A DNA stretch of 64,000 bases, taken from NCBI GenBank assembly GCA_937907395.1, contig CALCII010000013.1:124001-188000 (forward strand), read 5' to 3'. A program made the position numbers and the translations under genes. Source of the stretch: an uncultured Chitinophagaceae bacterium. Its GTDB lineage: Bacteria; Bacteroidota; Bacteroidia; Chitinophagales; Chitinophagaceae. The notes beneath the pieces are model-generated. The model worked only from the letters and a program-made list of their open reading frames with translations. It had not been told where the DNA came from and made no database searches. Shown here in pieces: positions 52,841-62,622 of this stretch (positions within the stretch are counted from its first letter, which is position 1; each line of letters opens with the position of its first letter).

Positions 52841-54164
52841 GCAACGATATTTCATTTATCCTGATGTAAATACTTATGATGGGATAATAATTAACGGAAA
52901 TATGGCTACTCATGCTCCTGATGGAATGGCAGCTTTTTTGATCGAAAAAACAAGGCCGAAAATGCCTTATATTATAGATCCTTTAACTCATGCGTTTCAG
53001 CATGATCCGTCTCACATTACTTCTTCCAAAAAAGATGGGACCTTAGATATTAAGGGGCCTATAAAAAATCTCTCAGAAAAGTTTGGGGAACCAATTAAAT
53101 CATTAGTCGGATCAAGACCTGTTAACTCAAAGGATCTTGAATCAGATGACATTTTGAAAGAGTTTGTATATAATGTTTTGAAATTTCAAAAGGAACAGCT
53201 TTCATCAAGAATGGCTGGTAGCGATGTTAATAAAAAATACCTTGAGCATACTGAAGCAGAATTGGTTCCGTATGCATTAATATCTCCTTACTTTTATATG
53301 ACTGAAAGTAGTTATGCTAGATGGCTTCCTATTATGCAAAGGTCACTTCAGTTTGCAAAATCGTTCGATGAGTTTAGTTCTTGTAAAATATTTACTTCAA
53401 TAGTTGTTAGTCAAGGAGTTATTCTTGATAATGAAATTATAACTAGTATTTGCGAAGCAATGGGGGATTCGCCTTCTGATGGATTTTTATTTTGGATTGA
53501 TGGGTTATCTGAACATAGTGCTGGTGGTCACGAACTCAAAGGGTTACTAAATCTTTCTAGTGGATTAAGAAAAAATAATAGTCGTGAGCTTATTAACTTG
53601 CATGGAGGTTATTTTTCTATTATGGCAGCGGGAGGGAAATTCGGTAAACAATATTTTACTGGGGTGGCACATGGTCCTGAATTTGGAGAGACCCGTCCTG
53701 TTATTCCTGTAGGTGGTGGAATTCCAATTGCAAAGTATTATGTTAAATCTTTGCACAGCAGAATCAAATATAATGATACTGTAGCTTTTTTTAAGGCCAA
53801 AGGATGGCTGGAAAGTTCTGAAGTATTTCATCAAAAAATTTGTAATTGTTTGGAATGTCAAACAGTTTTGTCAGGCGACGTTGATAACTTCAGTTTGTAT
53901 GGGTTAACAGATTCTAAACCTGTTAAACGTGGGAATGGGTTTGTGACAATCGACTATCCAACTAAAGAAACCAAAGAACACTGTTTAAGACATTACCTCC
54001 AAATAAAAAAATGGGAGTACGATTTCGCTGCAAATGCAAGTAAAGAAGAGATTATAGAGGATTTAAATCAAGGATTATTTCAATTTCAAGACATCACTGG
54101 TATTGAGTATCTTACTTATATTGACTTATGGCGTAAGGTGTTATTGTCACACGAGAACAATTAA
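52800..54164 (+). CDS. TGT/DpdA-like TIM-barrel protein
   Basis: A 454-residue protein. A CxCxxC motif (KICNCLECQ) is followed about 55 residues on by a His in KEHCLRHYLQIKKWEYDF, the zinc-site arrangement of tRNA-guanine transglycosylases and DpdA enzymes. Upstream segments (YIIDPLTHAFQHD, GFLFWIDGLSEHS, HGGYFSIMAAGGKFG, IPVGGGIP) look like barrel strands. It might exchange guanine for a 7-deazaguanine in nucleic acid, but catalytic aspartates were not assigned. The start may instead be ATG 52818, reducing the overlap with the nuclease gene. Confidence 0.5.
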   Translation: MPIQHWMTFGTFAEQRYFIYPDVNTYDGIIINGNMATHAPDGMAAFLIEKTRPKMPYIIDPLTHAFQHDPSHITSSKKDGTLDIKGPIKNLSEKFGEPIKSLVGSRPVNSKDLESDDILKEFVYNVLKFQKEQLSSRMAGSDVNKKYLEHTEAELVPYALISPYFYMTESSYARWLPIMQRSLQFAKSFDEFSSCKIFTSIVVSQGVILDNEIITSICEAMGDSPSDGFLFWIDGLSEHSAGGHELKGLLNLSSGLRKNNSRELINLHGGYFSIMAAGGKFGKQYFTGVAHGPEFGETRPVIPVGGGIPIAKYYVKSLHSRIKYNDTVAFFKAKGWLESSEVFHQKICNCLECQTVLSGDVDNFSLYGLTDSKPVKRGNGFVTIDYPTKETKEHCLRHYLQIKKWEYDFAANASKEEIIEDLNQGLFQFQDITGIEYLTYIDLWRKVLLSHENN

Positions 54165-54220
54165 TGTGATAATCGAGTGTTGATATATTAATAAAATATA
54201 TGAATGGTTTATCCTAATGT

Positions 54221-55579
54221 ATGCAACTGCCTTCATTATTAATTCATGCTTTACAATCGTTAGAAAGTTTCAAACAGGAAACTTTTATACAAGTGCATGA
54301 AAGTGGAGAACAGGTAACCTCTGTGCGCATGAATCCGTTACGTTCTTTTTCAGTTGATCAGTTTCCTGTGGCAGCAACAAAAGTACCTTGGTCAGCACAA
54401 GGTTATTATCTCTCCAGTCGTCCCTCTTTCACATTGGACCCTTTGTTTCATGCCGGTGCTTATTATGTGCAGGAAGCCAGCAGTATGTTCCTGGAAGAAG
54501 CTGTAAGGCAAACGGTTGATCTCACACAGTCAATTGCAGCTTTGGATCTTTGTGCAGCGCCGGGCGGTAAGTCTACCTTATTGCAATCCATCATAAGTGC
54601 CGATAGTTTATTAGTGAGTAATGAAGTGATTCAGTCACGTGTAAATATTCTCAAAGAAAATCTCATCAAGTGGGGATCTTCAAATGTAGTGGTCACCAAT
54701 AATGATCCCAAAGATTTCGGAAAGCTGGAAGGCCTGTTTGACCTGCTGGTAGTGGATGCTCCTTGCAGCGGCAGTGGCTTGTTTCGGCGTGATCCTGAAG
54801 CGATAAACGAATGGAGCGAAGCCAATGTGCAATTATGTGCACAGCGCCAGCAACGTATTCTTGCTGATGCATGGAGTTGTTTGAAAGAAGAAGGAGTGCT
54901 CATTTACTCCACCTGTTCCTATTCAGAAGAAGAAGATGAGGAAATACTCAATTGGTTGATGCAACATTTTGAAGTGGAAGGATTACAACTTCAGACAGAT
55001 CCGCAATGGAATATAGATGAAGTGCAAAGATCCGGAGCGTATGGGTATCGCTTCTGGCCGGATAAAGTAAAAGGCGAGGGATTTTTTATTGCAGCGTTTC
55101 GGAAAAAGGAAGCGACAGTAAATAAAAAAATGAAAGTCAAAAAAGGTTTTCCTGTTTCGAAAACGGAGGCAACCGCTGCAGATAAATGGTTGACAAACCA
55201 TCATGGGAAAGCTTTTGTTTTCCAGGGACAATATATTGCTGCTATTCCTGCGCATTGGAGTGAGTTCATTCAACTGCTGATGGAACAATTGAAAGTGCGT
55301 TATGCCGGTGTGGAATTAGGAACAGTAGCCAGAGGTGAATTAATACCGGAACATTCACTGGCAGTATCCAATTTGTTGAGTGATTCTGTTTTTGCTGTTG
55401 AATTAACAGCAGAGCAGGCAATTCAATACCTCCGGAAAGATGATCTCATTCTGGATACAGATAAGAGGGATTGGGCGGTTGTGATGCACCAGGGGTTGAA
55501 GCTCGGCTGGGTGAAATTGCTGGGCAACCGCATCAATAATTATTATCCGAAGGAATACAGAATTTTAATGAGCCGTTAG
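54221..55579 (+). CDS. RsmF-like rRNA cytosine-C5 methyltransferase
   Basis: A 452-residue NOL1/NOP2/Sun family enzyme. It shows VTSVRMNPLRS, the SAM site ALDLCAAPGGKSTLL, the PCSG motif in VVDAPCSGSGLFRRDP and the catalytic cysteine in IYSTCSYSEEEDE. The C-terminal PUA-like part (about 300-452) is typical of RsmF. It methylates a cytosine in 16S rRNA. It resumes core-type composition after the accessory cassette. Confidence 0.9.
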   Translation: MQLPSLLIHALQSLESFKQETFIQVHESGEQVTSVRMNPLRSFSVDQFPVAATKVPWSAQGYYLSSRPSFTLDPLFHAGAYYVQEASSMFLEEAVRQTVDLTQSIAALDLCAAPGGKSTLLQSIISADSLLVSNEVIQSRVNILKENLIKWGSSNVVVTNNDPKDFGKLEGLFDLLVVDAPCSGSGLFRRDPEAINEWSEANVQLCAQRQQRILADAWSCLKEEGVLIYSTCSYSEEEDEEILNWLMQHFEVEGLQLQTDPQWNIDEVQRSGAYGYRFWPDKVKGEGFFIAAFRKKEATVNKKMKVKKGFPVSKTEATAADKWLTNHHGKAFVFQGQYIAAIPAHWSEFIQLLMEQLKVRYAGVELGTVARGELIPEHSLAVSNLLSDSVFAVELTAEQAIQYLRKDDLILDTDKRDWAVVMHQGLKLGWVKLLGNRINNYYPKEYRILMSR

Positions 55580-55581
55580 AA

Positions 55582-56211
55582 TTATTTTCTCCCGAAGTCT
55601 GCAGGGTTTTCGCCCCATGCTTCAGTTTCCCATTTCAGAATTTTGTTTTTGTATGTATTTGTTTCCAGCCAATGCTCGGCACGGCGGATGAGATCGTGAA
55701 TGTGTTTTGTTTTATTACTTTCTTCAAGGTTGGTTTTACACTTTTTTGCTTTTACCCAACCAATTGCATTCCGGCTATCGCTGTAAATGGGCATCGTATC
55801 TAAACCATGCTTTTTGCAATAACCCAACGCATGTACAATAGCCAGGAATTCGCCAACGTTGTTCGTGCCGTTTGCATACGGTCCCGCATGAAAAATAAAC
55901 GTGTTGGTTTTGTACAACAGCCCCTGGTATTCCATGTCTTTCTGCACACTGTTCCAGGCTGCATCCACTACAATGCTGTCATGTATGGGCGTGCCTGCAT
56001 GTGGATGGTTTTTTGCCGTTGCTTCTTTTGATTTCTTATAGATGTGTTGCGCAAAATGTTCTTTGTAAGCAATTTCAGCTTCCATTAGGGTTGGAAAAGC
56101 TTTATAGGCTGCACCCGCAAAACCATCTACCTGCGCTTTACACTCATTCCACGTATGATAAATACCCGGTTCTTTTCCCTTCCATACCACATAAAATTTT
56201 GTCTTATTCAT
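55582..56211 (-). CDS. rnhA: Ribonuclease H1 with viroplasmin domain
   Basis: A 209-residue protein. The N-terminal hybrid-binding viroplasmin domain (about 1-55; FYVVWKGKEPGIYHTWNECKAQVDGFAGAAYKAF) is followed by an RNase H fold with acidic active-site residues in VVDAAW, NVGEFLAIVHAL, IYSDSRNAIGW and the C-terminal NPADFGRK. It degrades RNA in RNA-DNA hybrids. It converges on the RsmF gene with a 2-base gap. Confidence 0.93.
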   Translation of the reverse strand: MNKTKFYVVWKGKEPGIYHTWNECKAQVDGFAGAAYKAFPTLMEAEIAYKEHFAQHIYKKSKEATAKNHPHAGTPIHDSIVVDAAWNSVQKDMEYQGLLYKTNTFIFHAGPYANGTNNVGEFLAIVHALGYCKKHGLDTMPIYSDSRNAIGWVKAKKCKTNLEESNKTKHIHDLIRRAEHWLETNTYKNKILKWETEAWGENPADFGRK

Positions 56212-56339
56212 ACGAGATTGATCTTCCGGACGTTTTAATGGCGGTCCTTTGTTTCTTTAAATTCAACACAATGTTAGCAAAAGATGCTTTTGTTTTGGCA
56301 TGATATTTCTGCATCTTTGCCCCGTAAATGATCATTCCC

Positions 56340-57341
56340 ATGAAGAGAACCTTTTTACTTCTTTTTTTTATATTGTTGATGGCAGCCTCCTTTGCACAAA
56401 CAACTCCGTTGATGGTGCAGTTGGATTCAAAAAATCAACCCTACCTGAATCATTCAGTTGGCCCCAAAGAAAATTTCTATAGCATCGGACGTATTTATAA
56501 TATCAGTCCACGTGTATATGTTCCTTACAATGGAATGGAGCTTACCAGCGGATTAAGCATCGGACAAACATTACGTATTCCGCTTACAGAAACCAACTTC
56601 TGGCAAGCCGGTATAAGAAAGGAAAATGAAGTAGTGGTGCCGTTGTATCATGCGGTGGCAGAAAAAGAAACACTCATATCAATCAGTAAATTATTTGGAA
56701 CCGATAATGCATCATTGCGTTCCTGGAACAATCTGCAAAGTGATGCAGTGGCTCCCGGTAAAAAACTGGTGATTGGTTATCTGAAAATTGATAAAACACT
56801 TTCTCCGCTTGCATCACAGGGGATGAGCCGTACAGAACCTGTAGTTGTGAAACAAGAGCCCGTGAAAAAGGAAGAACCCAAAAAAGAAACTCCGGTTGTA
56901 AAAGAAGAACCCAAGAAAGAACAGCCGAAACAAGAACCTGTGAAACAGGACCCACCTAAAGTGGAGGTTAAGAAAGAAGAATCGAAAACAGAACCGGCTC
57001 CGGTTTCTTATGCAGGTTCCGGATATTTTAAAGATGAGTTCAATCGTCAAACGAACAACGGAAAAAATACCGCAGGCTCTAATGGTGGCGGCGCCATTTT
57101 CAAAAGCACCAGCGGATGGAGCGATGGTAAATATTATATCCTCATGGATAATATTGAGAAAGGAACGATTGTGATGATAAAAAATCCGTCCAACGGAAAA
57201 GCAGTATATGCGAAAGTATTGGCCGGCATCCAGGAAACAAAACCAGGCAGCGGATACTTATTCCTCATCAGTAGCGCAGCAGCAGCTCAACTGGGAATCA
57301 GTGCCGATAAATTCAATGCTGAGCTGATCTGGGGTAAATAA
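56340..57341 (+). CDS. Exported LysM-domain protein
   Basis: About 333 residues from MKRTFLLLFF, with a signal peptide ending AASFAQ. Two LysM-type repeats (about 35-80 and 105-150; HSVGPKENFYSIGRIYNIS, VAEKETLISISKLFG) bind peptidoglycan. A Lys/Glu/Pro-rich linker (about 165-220) leads to a C-terminal domain with SGWSDGKYYILMDNIEKGT, RlpA/double-psi-like in feel. Two possible starts (56328, 56340); the second begins the signal peptide. CATCTTTG at 56312-56319 is a near-consensus -7 box. Confidence 0.82.
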   Translation: MKRTFLLLFFILLMAASFAQTTPLMVQLDSKNQPYLNHSVGPKENFYSIGRIYNISPRVYVPYNGMELTSGLSIGQTLRIPLTETNFWQAGIRKENEVVVPLYHAVAEKETLISISKLFGTDNASLRSWNNLQSDAVAPGKKLVIGYLKIDKTLSPLASQGMSRTEPVVVKQEPVKKEEPKKETPVVKEEPKKEQPKQEPVKQDPPKVEVKKEESKTEPAPVSYAGSGYFKDEFNRQTNNGKNTAGSNGGGAIFKSTSGWSDGKYYILMDNIEKGTIVMIKNPSNGKAVYAKVLAGIQETKPGSGYLFLISSAAAAQLGISADKFNAELIWGK

Positions 57342-57363
57342 AAAATATTCTGTTATAATTTAA

Positions 57364-57399
57364 TTAAGGGGATATTGCTTAAAAGCGGTATCCCCTTAA
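57364..57399. terminator. Shared terminator of LysM gene and fmt
   Basis: TTAAGGGGATA (57364-57374) pairs with TATCCCCTTAA (57389-57399). It overlaps the last codons of the convergent fmt gene. Confidence 0.65.
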
Positions 57400-58380
57400 A
57401 AATTCTTCAATGGTCATTCGTTTCTTTCCTTCCAGTTGCAATTCCAGTACCTGAATGAATCCATCCTTGCATACAAACTTTAAAAATGTTTTTCCATCTG
57501 TTTGATAGGTTCCAACGGCATACTCATTCTTGTTATCAGAACTGAAACTTTCTTTTTTACTTCTGTAAATCTTCAGCATTTTCTCATTGAGATAAGTGAA
57601 GGCACCGGGGAAAGGCGAAAGTCCACGAATCAGGTTGTGTACTTCTTCGGCCGATTTTGAAAAATCAATCTTACAGGTCTCTGTAAAAATTTTGGGAGCA
57701 TGTTTTAATTCAACAGGCGGAATGCTTAATGCGGAATGCTCAATGCTTGGCATTATGCCTTCTGCTTTCTGCATGAAGCTTTCAGTGCTTTGATCTTTTT
57801 CAACTAATGTTCCTGCTTCCAGTTCTTTAATTGTTTTCACCAATAATTGTGCACCAATTTCTTTCATTTTATCATGCACTTCACCAGCTGTCTCATCTTC
57901 ACCAATAGGGAAGGATTCCTGTAATAAAATGTTGCCGGTATCAATTTCGTGTTTGAGTTTGAAGGTGCTAACACCGGTTTCTTTTTCGCCATTGATCACC
58001 GCCCAATTGATGGGGGCGGCACCACGGTATTGAGGCAGTAAACTTCCATGAACATTGATGGTGCCCATAGGAGGCATATTCCATACCACTTCCGGTAACA
58101 TGCGAAAAGCAACCACCACCTGTAAATCGGCATGCAATGCTTTTAAAGCTTCGAGAAATTCCGGGGCTCTCAGTTTTTCCGGTTGTAATACGGGAATCTC
58201 TTTTTCCACTGCATATTTCTTAACAGCACTTTCGGTGAGTTTCATGCCACGGCCTGCCGGTTTATCGGGTGCTGTAACCACACCCACAACTGCATAACCA
58301 GCCTGCACCAATGCATCTAATGACGCAACGGCAAATTCAGGCGTACCCATAAACACAATTCGTAATGAAGATTGGCTCAT
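57379..58380 (-). CDS. fmt: Methionyl-tRNA formyltransferase
   Basis: A 333-residue Fmt: RIVFMGTPEFAVASLDAL at the start, the formyl-folate motif GTINVHGSLLPQYRGAAPINWAVINGE with catalytic His, and the C-terminal OB-like tRNA-binding domain. It formylates initiator Met-tRNA. An insert-like stretch (GIMPSIEHSALSIPP, about 205-225) is slightly unusual. A ParA gene lies upstream on the same strand. Confidence 0.95.
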   Translation of the reverse strand: MSQSSLRIVFMGTPEFAVASLDALVQAGYAVVGVVTAPDKPAGRGMKLTESAVKKYAVEKEIPVLQPEKLRAPEFLEALKALHADLQVVVAFRMLPEVVWNMPPMGTINVHGSLLPQYRGAAPINWAVINGEKETGVSTFKLKHEIDTGNILLQESFPIGEDETAGEVHDKMKEIGAQLLVKTIKELEAGTLVEKDQSTESFMQKAEGIMPSIEHSALSIPPVELKHAPKIFTETCKIDFSKSAEEVHNLIRGLSPFPGAFTYLNEKMLKIYRSKKESFSSDNKNEYAVGTYQTDGKTFLKFVCKDGFIQVLELQLEGKKRMTIEEFLRGYRF

Positions 58381-58432
58381 GCGGCAAAAATAAGAAGATC
58401 GGGAGAGGAAGAATGAAGATCAGTAAACAGAC

Positions 58433-59257
58433 TTATGCATTGTCGGGATTTTCTTCCACTTCAATGATTTTATCTTCCTGTTTGATTTTTGTGAGATTGT
58501 TTCGTTGCAGAATTTCTTTAGCCAGGTTGAGATAATTCACAGCTCCTTTACTGTCAGAATCATAAAGGATCACCGGTTTGCCAAAACTGGGCGCTTCACT
58601 CAAACGGGTATTGCGATGAATAATGGAATCAAATACGATTCCTTCAAAATGTCTTCTTACTTCGCTCACCACCTGGTTGCACAAACGAAGGCGTCCGTCG
58701 TACATCGTCATCAAAATACCTTCAATCACCAGGGAAGTGTTGAGGCGGCTTTGAACAATTTTAATGGTATTGAGTAATTTACCCAAGCCTTCCAATGCAA
58801 AGAATTCTGTTTGCACGGGAATCAATACAGAATCGGCAGCCGTTAACGCATTTACAGTAATCAAGCCTAAAGAAGGCGAGCAATCGATTACAATAAAATC
58901 ATAATCGTTTTTAACCACCTCGAGTAATTGTTTTAAAACGCTTTCACGGTTGGGGTGATTGATCATTTCAATTTCGGCACCCACCAGGTCAATATGTGAA
59001 GGGATTAAATCGAGATACGGAATTTCAGTCTTCAGAATAACATCTTTTGCATTTGTATTATTTACAAAGCAATCGTAGAGGCTTTGTTGCACATTGTGCA
59101 GGTCAAAACCAACACCTGTAGTGCTGTTCGCCTGCGGATCGGCATCCACCAATAAAGTCTTGAATTCCAGAATGGCAAAACTGGCTGCAAGATTAATTGC
59201 AGTTGTGGTTTTACCAACACCTCCTTTCTGATTTGCTATTCCAATTATCCGGGCCAT
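58433..59257 (-). CDS. ParA-family chromosome-partitioning ATPase
   Basis: A 274-residue ParA/Soj with the deviant Walker A GIANQKGGVGKTTTAIN near 6-22, LLVDADPQANST and FIVIDCSPSLGLITVN. It binds DNA as an ATP-dimer and moves ParB-parS complexes. No parB is visible next to it in the window. The C-terminus is acidic. Confidence 0.93.
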   Translation of the reverse strand: MARIIGIANQKGGVGKTTTAINLAASFAILEFKTLLVDADPQANSTTGVGFDLHNVQQSLYDCFVNNTNAKDVILKTEIPYLDLIPSHIDLVGAEIEMINHPNRESVLKQLLEVVKNDYDFIVIDCSPSLGLITVNALTAADSVLIPVQTEFFALEGLGKLLNTIKIVQSRLNTSLVIEGILMTMYDGRLRLCNQVVSEVRRHFEGIVFDSIIHRNTRLSEAPSFGKPVILYDSDSKGAVNYLNLAKEILQRNNLTKIKQEDKIIEVEENPDNA

Positions 59258-59291
59258 TGTTTCGTAAGCGGTTCGCTCTTATTGCTTTTAA

Positions 59292-59969
59292 TTATAATGA
59301 AATGGTTTCGCCAATATGCGGTAATACTAAAGTCAGTCCGTTTTTACTGAAATGATCCTTTGCTTTCACCGTATCGATCTCAATATACGGGAATGTATTA
59401 AAGTGTACACCAATAACTGTGCTGCATTGCACAAAGTGAGCGGCACGGGCTGCATCTTCATAGCCCATGGTGAAATTATCGCCAATGGGGAAGATACAAA
59501 CACTGATGGGTGCTCCCTGAGGTGCCAGTTGCATATCCAGCGTTAAAGCTGTATCACCACTATAATATACATTTTTATCGCTCATGATGATAAATCCCAT
59601 AGGATTACCGGCATAAGTGCCATCGGGCAGGGAAGAAGAGTGCTGTGCCACCACACATTTCACCGTCCCGAAATCAAATTGCTTCTTACCTCCCGTGTTC
59701 ATCGGATGTACATTACTCACACCCTGTGATTCCAGCCATTGATAAATTTCCCAGGCGCAGATCACCAGGGCGCCGGTTCGTTTGGCAATGCTCACCAGGT
59801 CGGCCACATGATCTGCATGACCATGACTTACAAGGATATAATCGGCTTCAACTGTATCCGGATTAATATCTTTTGCCAGTCCATTGGCCGAAATAAAAGG
59901 GTCAAACAATAGTTTTTTACCCTTGATTTCCAGTGAAAAGCAGGAATGCCCGTAGTACGTATACTTCAT
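59292..59969 (-). CDS. MBL-fold metal-dependent hydrolase (UPF0173 type)
   Basis: A 225-residue metallo-beta-lactamase fold: YTYYGHSCFSLE, SHGHADHV as the HxHxDH metal site, AQHSSSLPDG, VYYSGDTALT and GVHFNTFP. Substrate unknown. The frame extends upstream to 60020, but family members start at MKYTYYGHS, so 59969 is used. Confidence 0.88.
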   Translation of the reverse strand: MKYTYYGHSCFSLEIKGKKLLFDPFISANGLAKDINPDTVEADYILVSHGHADHVADLVSIAKRTGALVICAWEIYQWLESQGVSNVHPMNTGGKKQFDFGTVKCVVAQHSSSLPDGTYAGNPMGFIIMSDKNVYYSGDTALTLDMQLAPQGAPISVCIFPIGDNFTMGYEDAARAAHFVQCSTVIGVHFNTFPYIEIDTVKAKDHFSKNGLTLVLPHIGETISL

Positions 59970-60146
59970 AAAAACGGAATGAAAAACATGAAAGCCGGCA
60001 TTCTTTTCCCTGAATGCCAATGTGACAAAATTAGGGGTTCGGCATAATATTCGGGAACAATACTTATCCCCTGATTGTTGGATTGAACGGGGATGAAAAC
60101 AAAGAAATTAACATCATCTTTTTAACTGAAAAGGGAACTTTGAACT

Positions 60147-61403
60147 ATGAGACGAATAGCGGGATCGTGGATATTTTTATTGATCTTATTATTGATAGAC
60201 ATCTATGTGTTTCAGGCGTTGAAGTCGGTAGCAGGTAGCTTGGCTCCACGTACCCGGCTCACCGTTTATACCACTTACTGGGCCATCAGTGTGTTGTCGA
60301 TCGGACTCATGTTGTCCATCACATTTACCAATTATGAAAGCTGGCACCGGTTATTGCGTACGTATGCCTTTGCTATTGTGATTGGTTTGTTCCTTGCAAA
60401 ATTGCTGGCCAGTATCTTTTTTGTGGCCGATGATGTTCGCCGAGTGTTTCAGTGGGCTGGTAGTTTTGTATTTCCATCCTGGCATCCGAAAAATAACGGA
60501 AGCACAGATGGCATCACCCGTTCAGCTTTTCTCAGTTGGATGGGAATAACACTGGGCGGAGGTTTGTTTGGATCGCTCTTGTACGGCTTTGGCAATAAGT
60601 ATCGATACAATGTGCAAAAAGTAGCTCTGCATTTCCCCAATCTGCCTGCTGCTTTCAAAGGGTTTAAAATTGTTCACATCAGTGATATACACAGTGGAAG
60701 TTTTACAGATAAAGAAGCTGTTAAAAGAGGAATCGAGAAAATCAATGCGCAAAATGCAGATGTGATTTTATTCACCGGTGACCTGGTGAATTACAGTGCC
60801 ACCGAAATGAAAGACTACGTCGATATTTTCAGTACGCTGTCTGCGAAACATGGCGTTTATGCAACGCTTGGTAATCATGATTATGGTTTCCCCACTGCTG
60901 AAACAAAAGAACAATTACGTCAACTGCACCTGGAAAACGCTGCTGCAGTAAAAGAAGTACATAAACAGCTGGGTTGGAAAACACTCAGTAACGAGCATGT
61001 AATTATTGAAAACGGAGCTGATAAAATGGCTGTGATTGGGGTGGATAATATCAGTGCGAAAGCCAATTTTCCCTCTTTCGGTCAATTAGAGCAGGCACAT
61101 GAAGGAACTACAGAAATTCCATTTAAAGTATTGATGAGCCATGACCCTTCACACTGGAATGCAGAAGTAACAAGCAAATACTCTGATATCGATCTTACGC
61201 TGGCAGGCCATACCCATGGAATGCAGTTTGGGGTGGAAATACCCGGTTTCAGATGGAGCCCTGTAAAATACATGTACCGCCAATGGGCCGGTTTGTACGA
61301 GGAAAGCAAACAAAAATTATATGTAAACCGGGGCTTTGGATTCATTGGCTATCCGGGCAGGGTGGGTATTTTACCCGAAATCACCCTGATTGAATTATCC
61401 TGA
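60147..61403 (+). CDS. Membrane-anchored metallophosphoesterase
   Basis: A 418-residue protein. N-terminal membrane helices (about 5-22, 47-65, 75-95, 130-150) precede a calcineurin-like phosphoesterase domain with VHISDIHSGSF, LFTGDLVN, TLGNHDYG, MSHDPSHW and LAGHTHGMQFG, all five metal motifs. It resembles YkuE/YaeI-type enzymes acting at the membrane; substrate unknown. Confidence 0.9.
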   Translation: MRRIAGSWIFLLILLLIDIYVFQALKSVAGSLAPRTRLTVYTTYWAISVLSIGLMLSITFTNYESWHRLLRTYAFAIVIGLFLAKLLASIFFVADDVRRVFQWAGSFVFPSWHPKNNGSTDGITRSAFLSWMGITLGGGLFGSLLYGFGNKYRYNVQKVALHFPNLPAAFKGFKIVHISDIHSGSFTDKEAVKRGIEKINAQNADVILFTGDLVNYSATEMKDYVDIFSTLSAKHGVYATLGNHDYGFPTAETKEQLRQLHLENAAAVKEVHKQLGWKTLSNEHVIIENGADKMAVIGVDNISAKANFPSFGQLEQAHEGTTEIPFKVLMSHDPSHWNAEVTSKYSDIDLTLAGHTHGMQFGVEIPGFRWSPVKYMYRQWAGLYEESKQKLYVNRGFGFIGYPGRVGILPEITLIELS

Positions 61404-61462
61404 TATTCAAAGGTTAAACTATCTTGCAGAAAGGCAGTCTTATCATCTGCGCCATATTGTAT

Positions 61463-62533
61463 ATGAAGAAAATGCTTATTCTGCTGGTGGTCTTTATGTG
61501 GATCGGGCTTATTTCTGTTGCTCAGAAGTTACCGGAAACAGATAGCCTGCCATTTAATACAGATTCACTCGAAAAGGAAGTGGATGCGTTTTTGTCTATG
61601 CTCGATTCATTAAGGGCGCCTAAATCATATTGGCAGGTAGGCATAGGCGTTAGTAATTCGCAGTTCAGTGTAAGCAATATGGCTTTGAATGCACAGCAAA
61701 CAAGCAACCGGGTTACACTTACTCCTTCCATATCTTATAATGATAAATCCGGATTTAGCCTGGCTTATACGAATTATTACTTGATTGGTGGCGGACAGTC
61801 TGGTATTATGCAACATGGAATAACTCCGGGGTATGATTTTTCAAAAAAGAAAGCGTTTGATTTCGGTGTCTATTATACACGCTTCATAGGGAATAATAAT
61901 TTTGAATCGAACACTTCCCCCTATAATAATGATTTATACAGTTATGCCGAGTATAACAAATGGGAAGTGAAGCCTTCGGTTGCTGTTGGATACTCCACCG
62001 GAAAGTTTACAGAAACAAGTAAGACCGATAGCTTTATTGTATTGAACCGGCCGTTTCCCAGGCCGGATACAACCATCCGGTTTTCTATTTACGATACTTT
62101 AAATATCCGTTTACGTGATGTTTCTGTTACAGCATCCTTCAGGCATAAGTTTACGTTTAATGGTAAGAAGCAGTCGGTATACTACACACTCACCCCTTCG
62201 TTTCTTGTGTTTTTTGCAGCAAATTCGTATGATGTGGAGTATAAATCTGTAAGTGTATTATCGCCCCGCACAGAATTGTTTTTACAAAACCGGCCATTTT
62301 TAAGAGACCAGGTTTTGAAATTATTTCATGAACGGTTTCCTAATCTCAATCAATCCAGAAACTTTCTAAACTCAACCGGGTTTGCCATGCAGTCGCTTGG
62401 TTTAAGTATAGATGCTGCCGGTTATTTCGGAAAGTTTTACGTGAGCCCTCGCTTATACATGGATTATTATTTGCTTAGCAGTGAAAATAAGTTTCGTGCA
62501 ATTTTCTCCCTGCAGGCAGGATTTATGTTTTAA
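61463..62533 (+). CDS. Exported, probably outer-membrane beta-barrel protein of unknown function
   Basis: About 356 residues from MKKMLILLVVFMW with a signal peptide ending ISVAQ. The body alternates aromatic and polar residues (SISYNDKSGFSLAYTNYYLIG, VSVTASFRHKFTFNGK) and ends in GFMF, as outer-membrane barrels do. The earlier methionine at 61424 would add a non-signal extension, so 61463 is used. No named family. Confidence 0.75.
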   Translation: MKKMLILLVVFMWIGLISVAQKLPETDSLPFNTDSLEKEVDAFLSMLDSLRAPKSYWQVGIGVSNSQFSVSNMALNAQQTSNRVTLTPSISYNDKSGFSLAYTNYYLIGGGQSGIMQHGITPGYDFSKKKAFDFGVYYTRFIGNNNFESNTSPYNNDLYSYAEYNKWEVKPSVAVGYSTGKFTETSKTDSFIVLNRPFPRPDTTIRFSIYDTLNIRLRDVSVTASFRHKFTFNGKKQSVYYTLTPSFLVFFAANSYDVEYKSVSVLSPRTELFLQNRPFLRDQVLKLFHERFPNLNQSRNFLNSTGFAMQSLGLSIDAAGYFGKFYVSPRLYMDYYLLSSENKFRAIFSLQAGFMF

Positions 62534-62622
62534 GCGGAATAGTTCTCTTAACAATTATTTACAATCTCATATTTAAACATGGCATTTATTTCGCCGTTAC
62601 ATAAAAAACAAAACAACAACAC

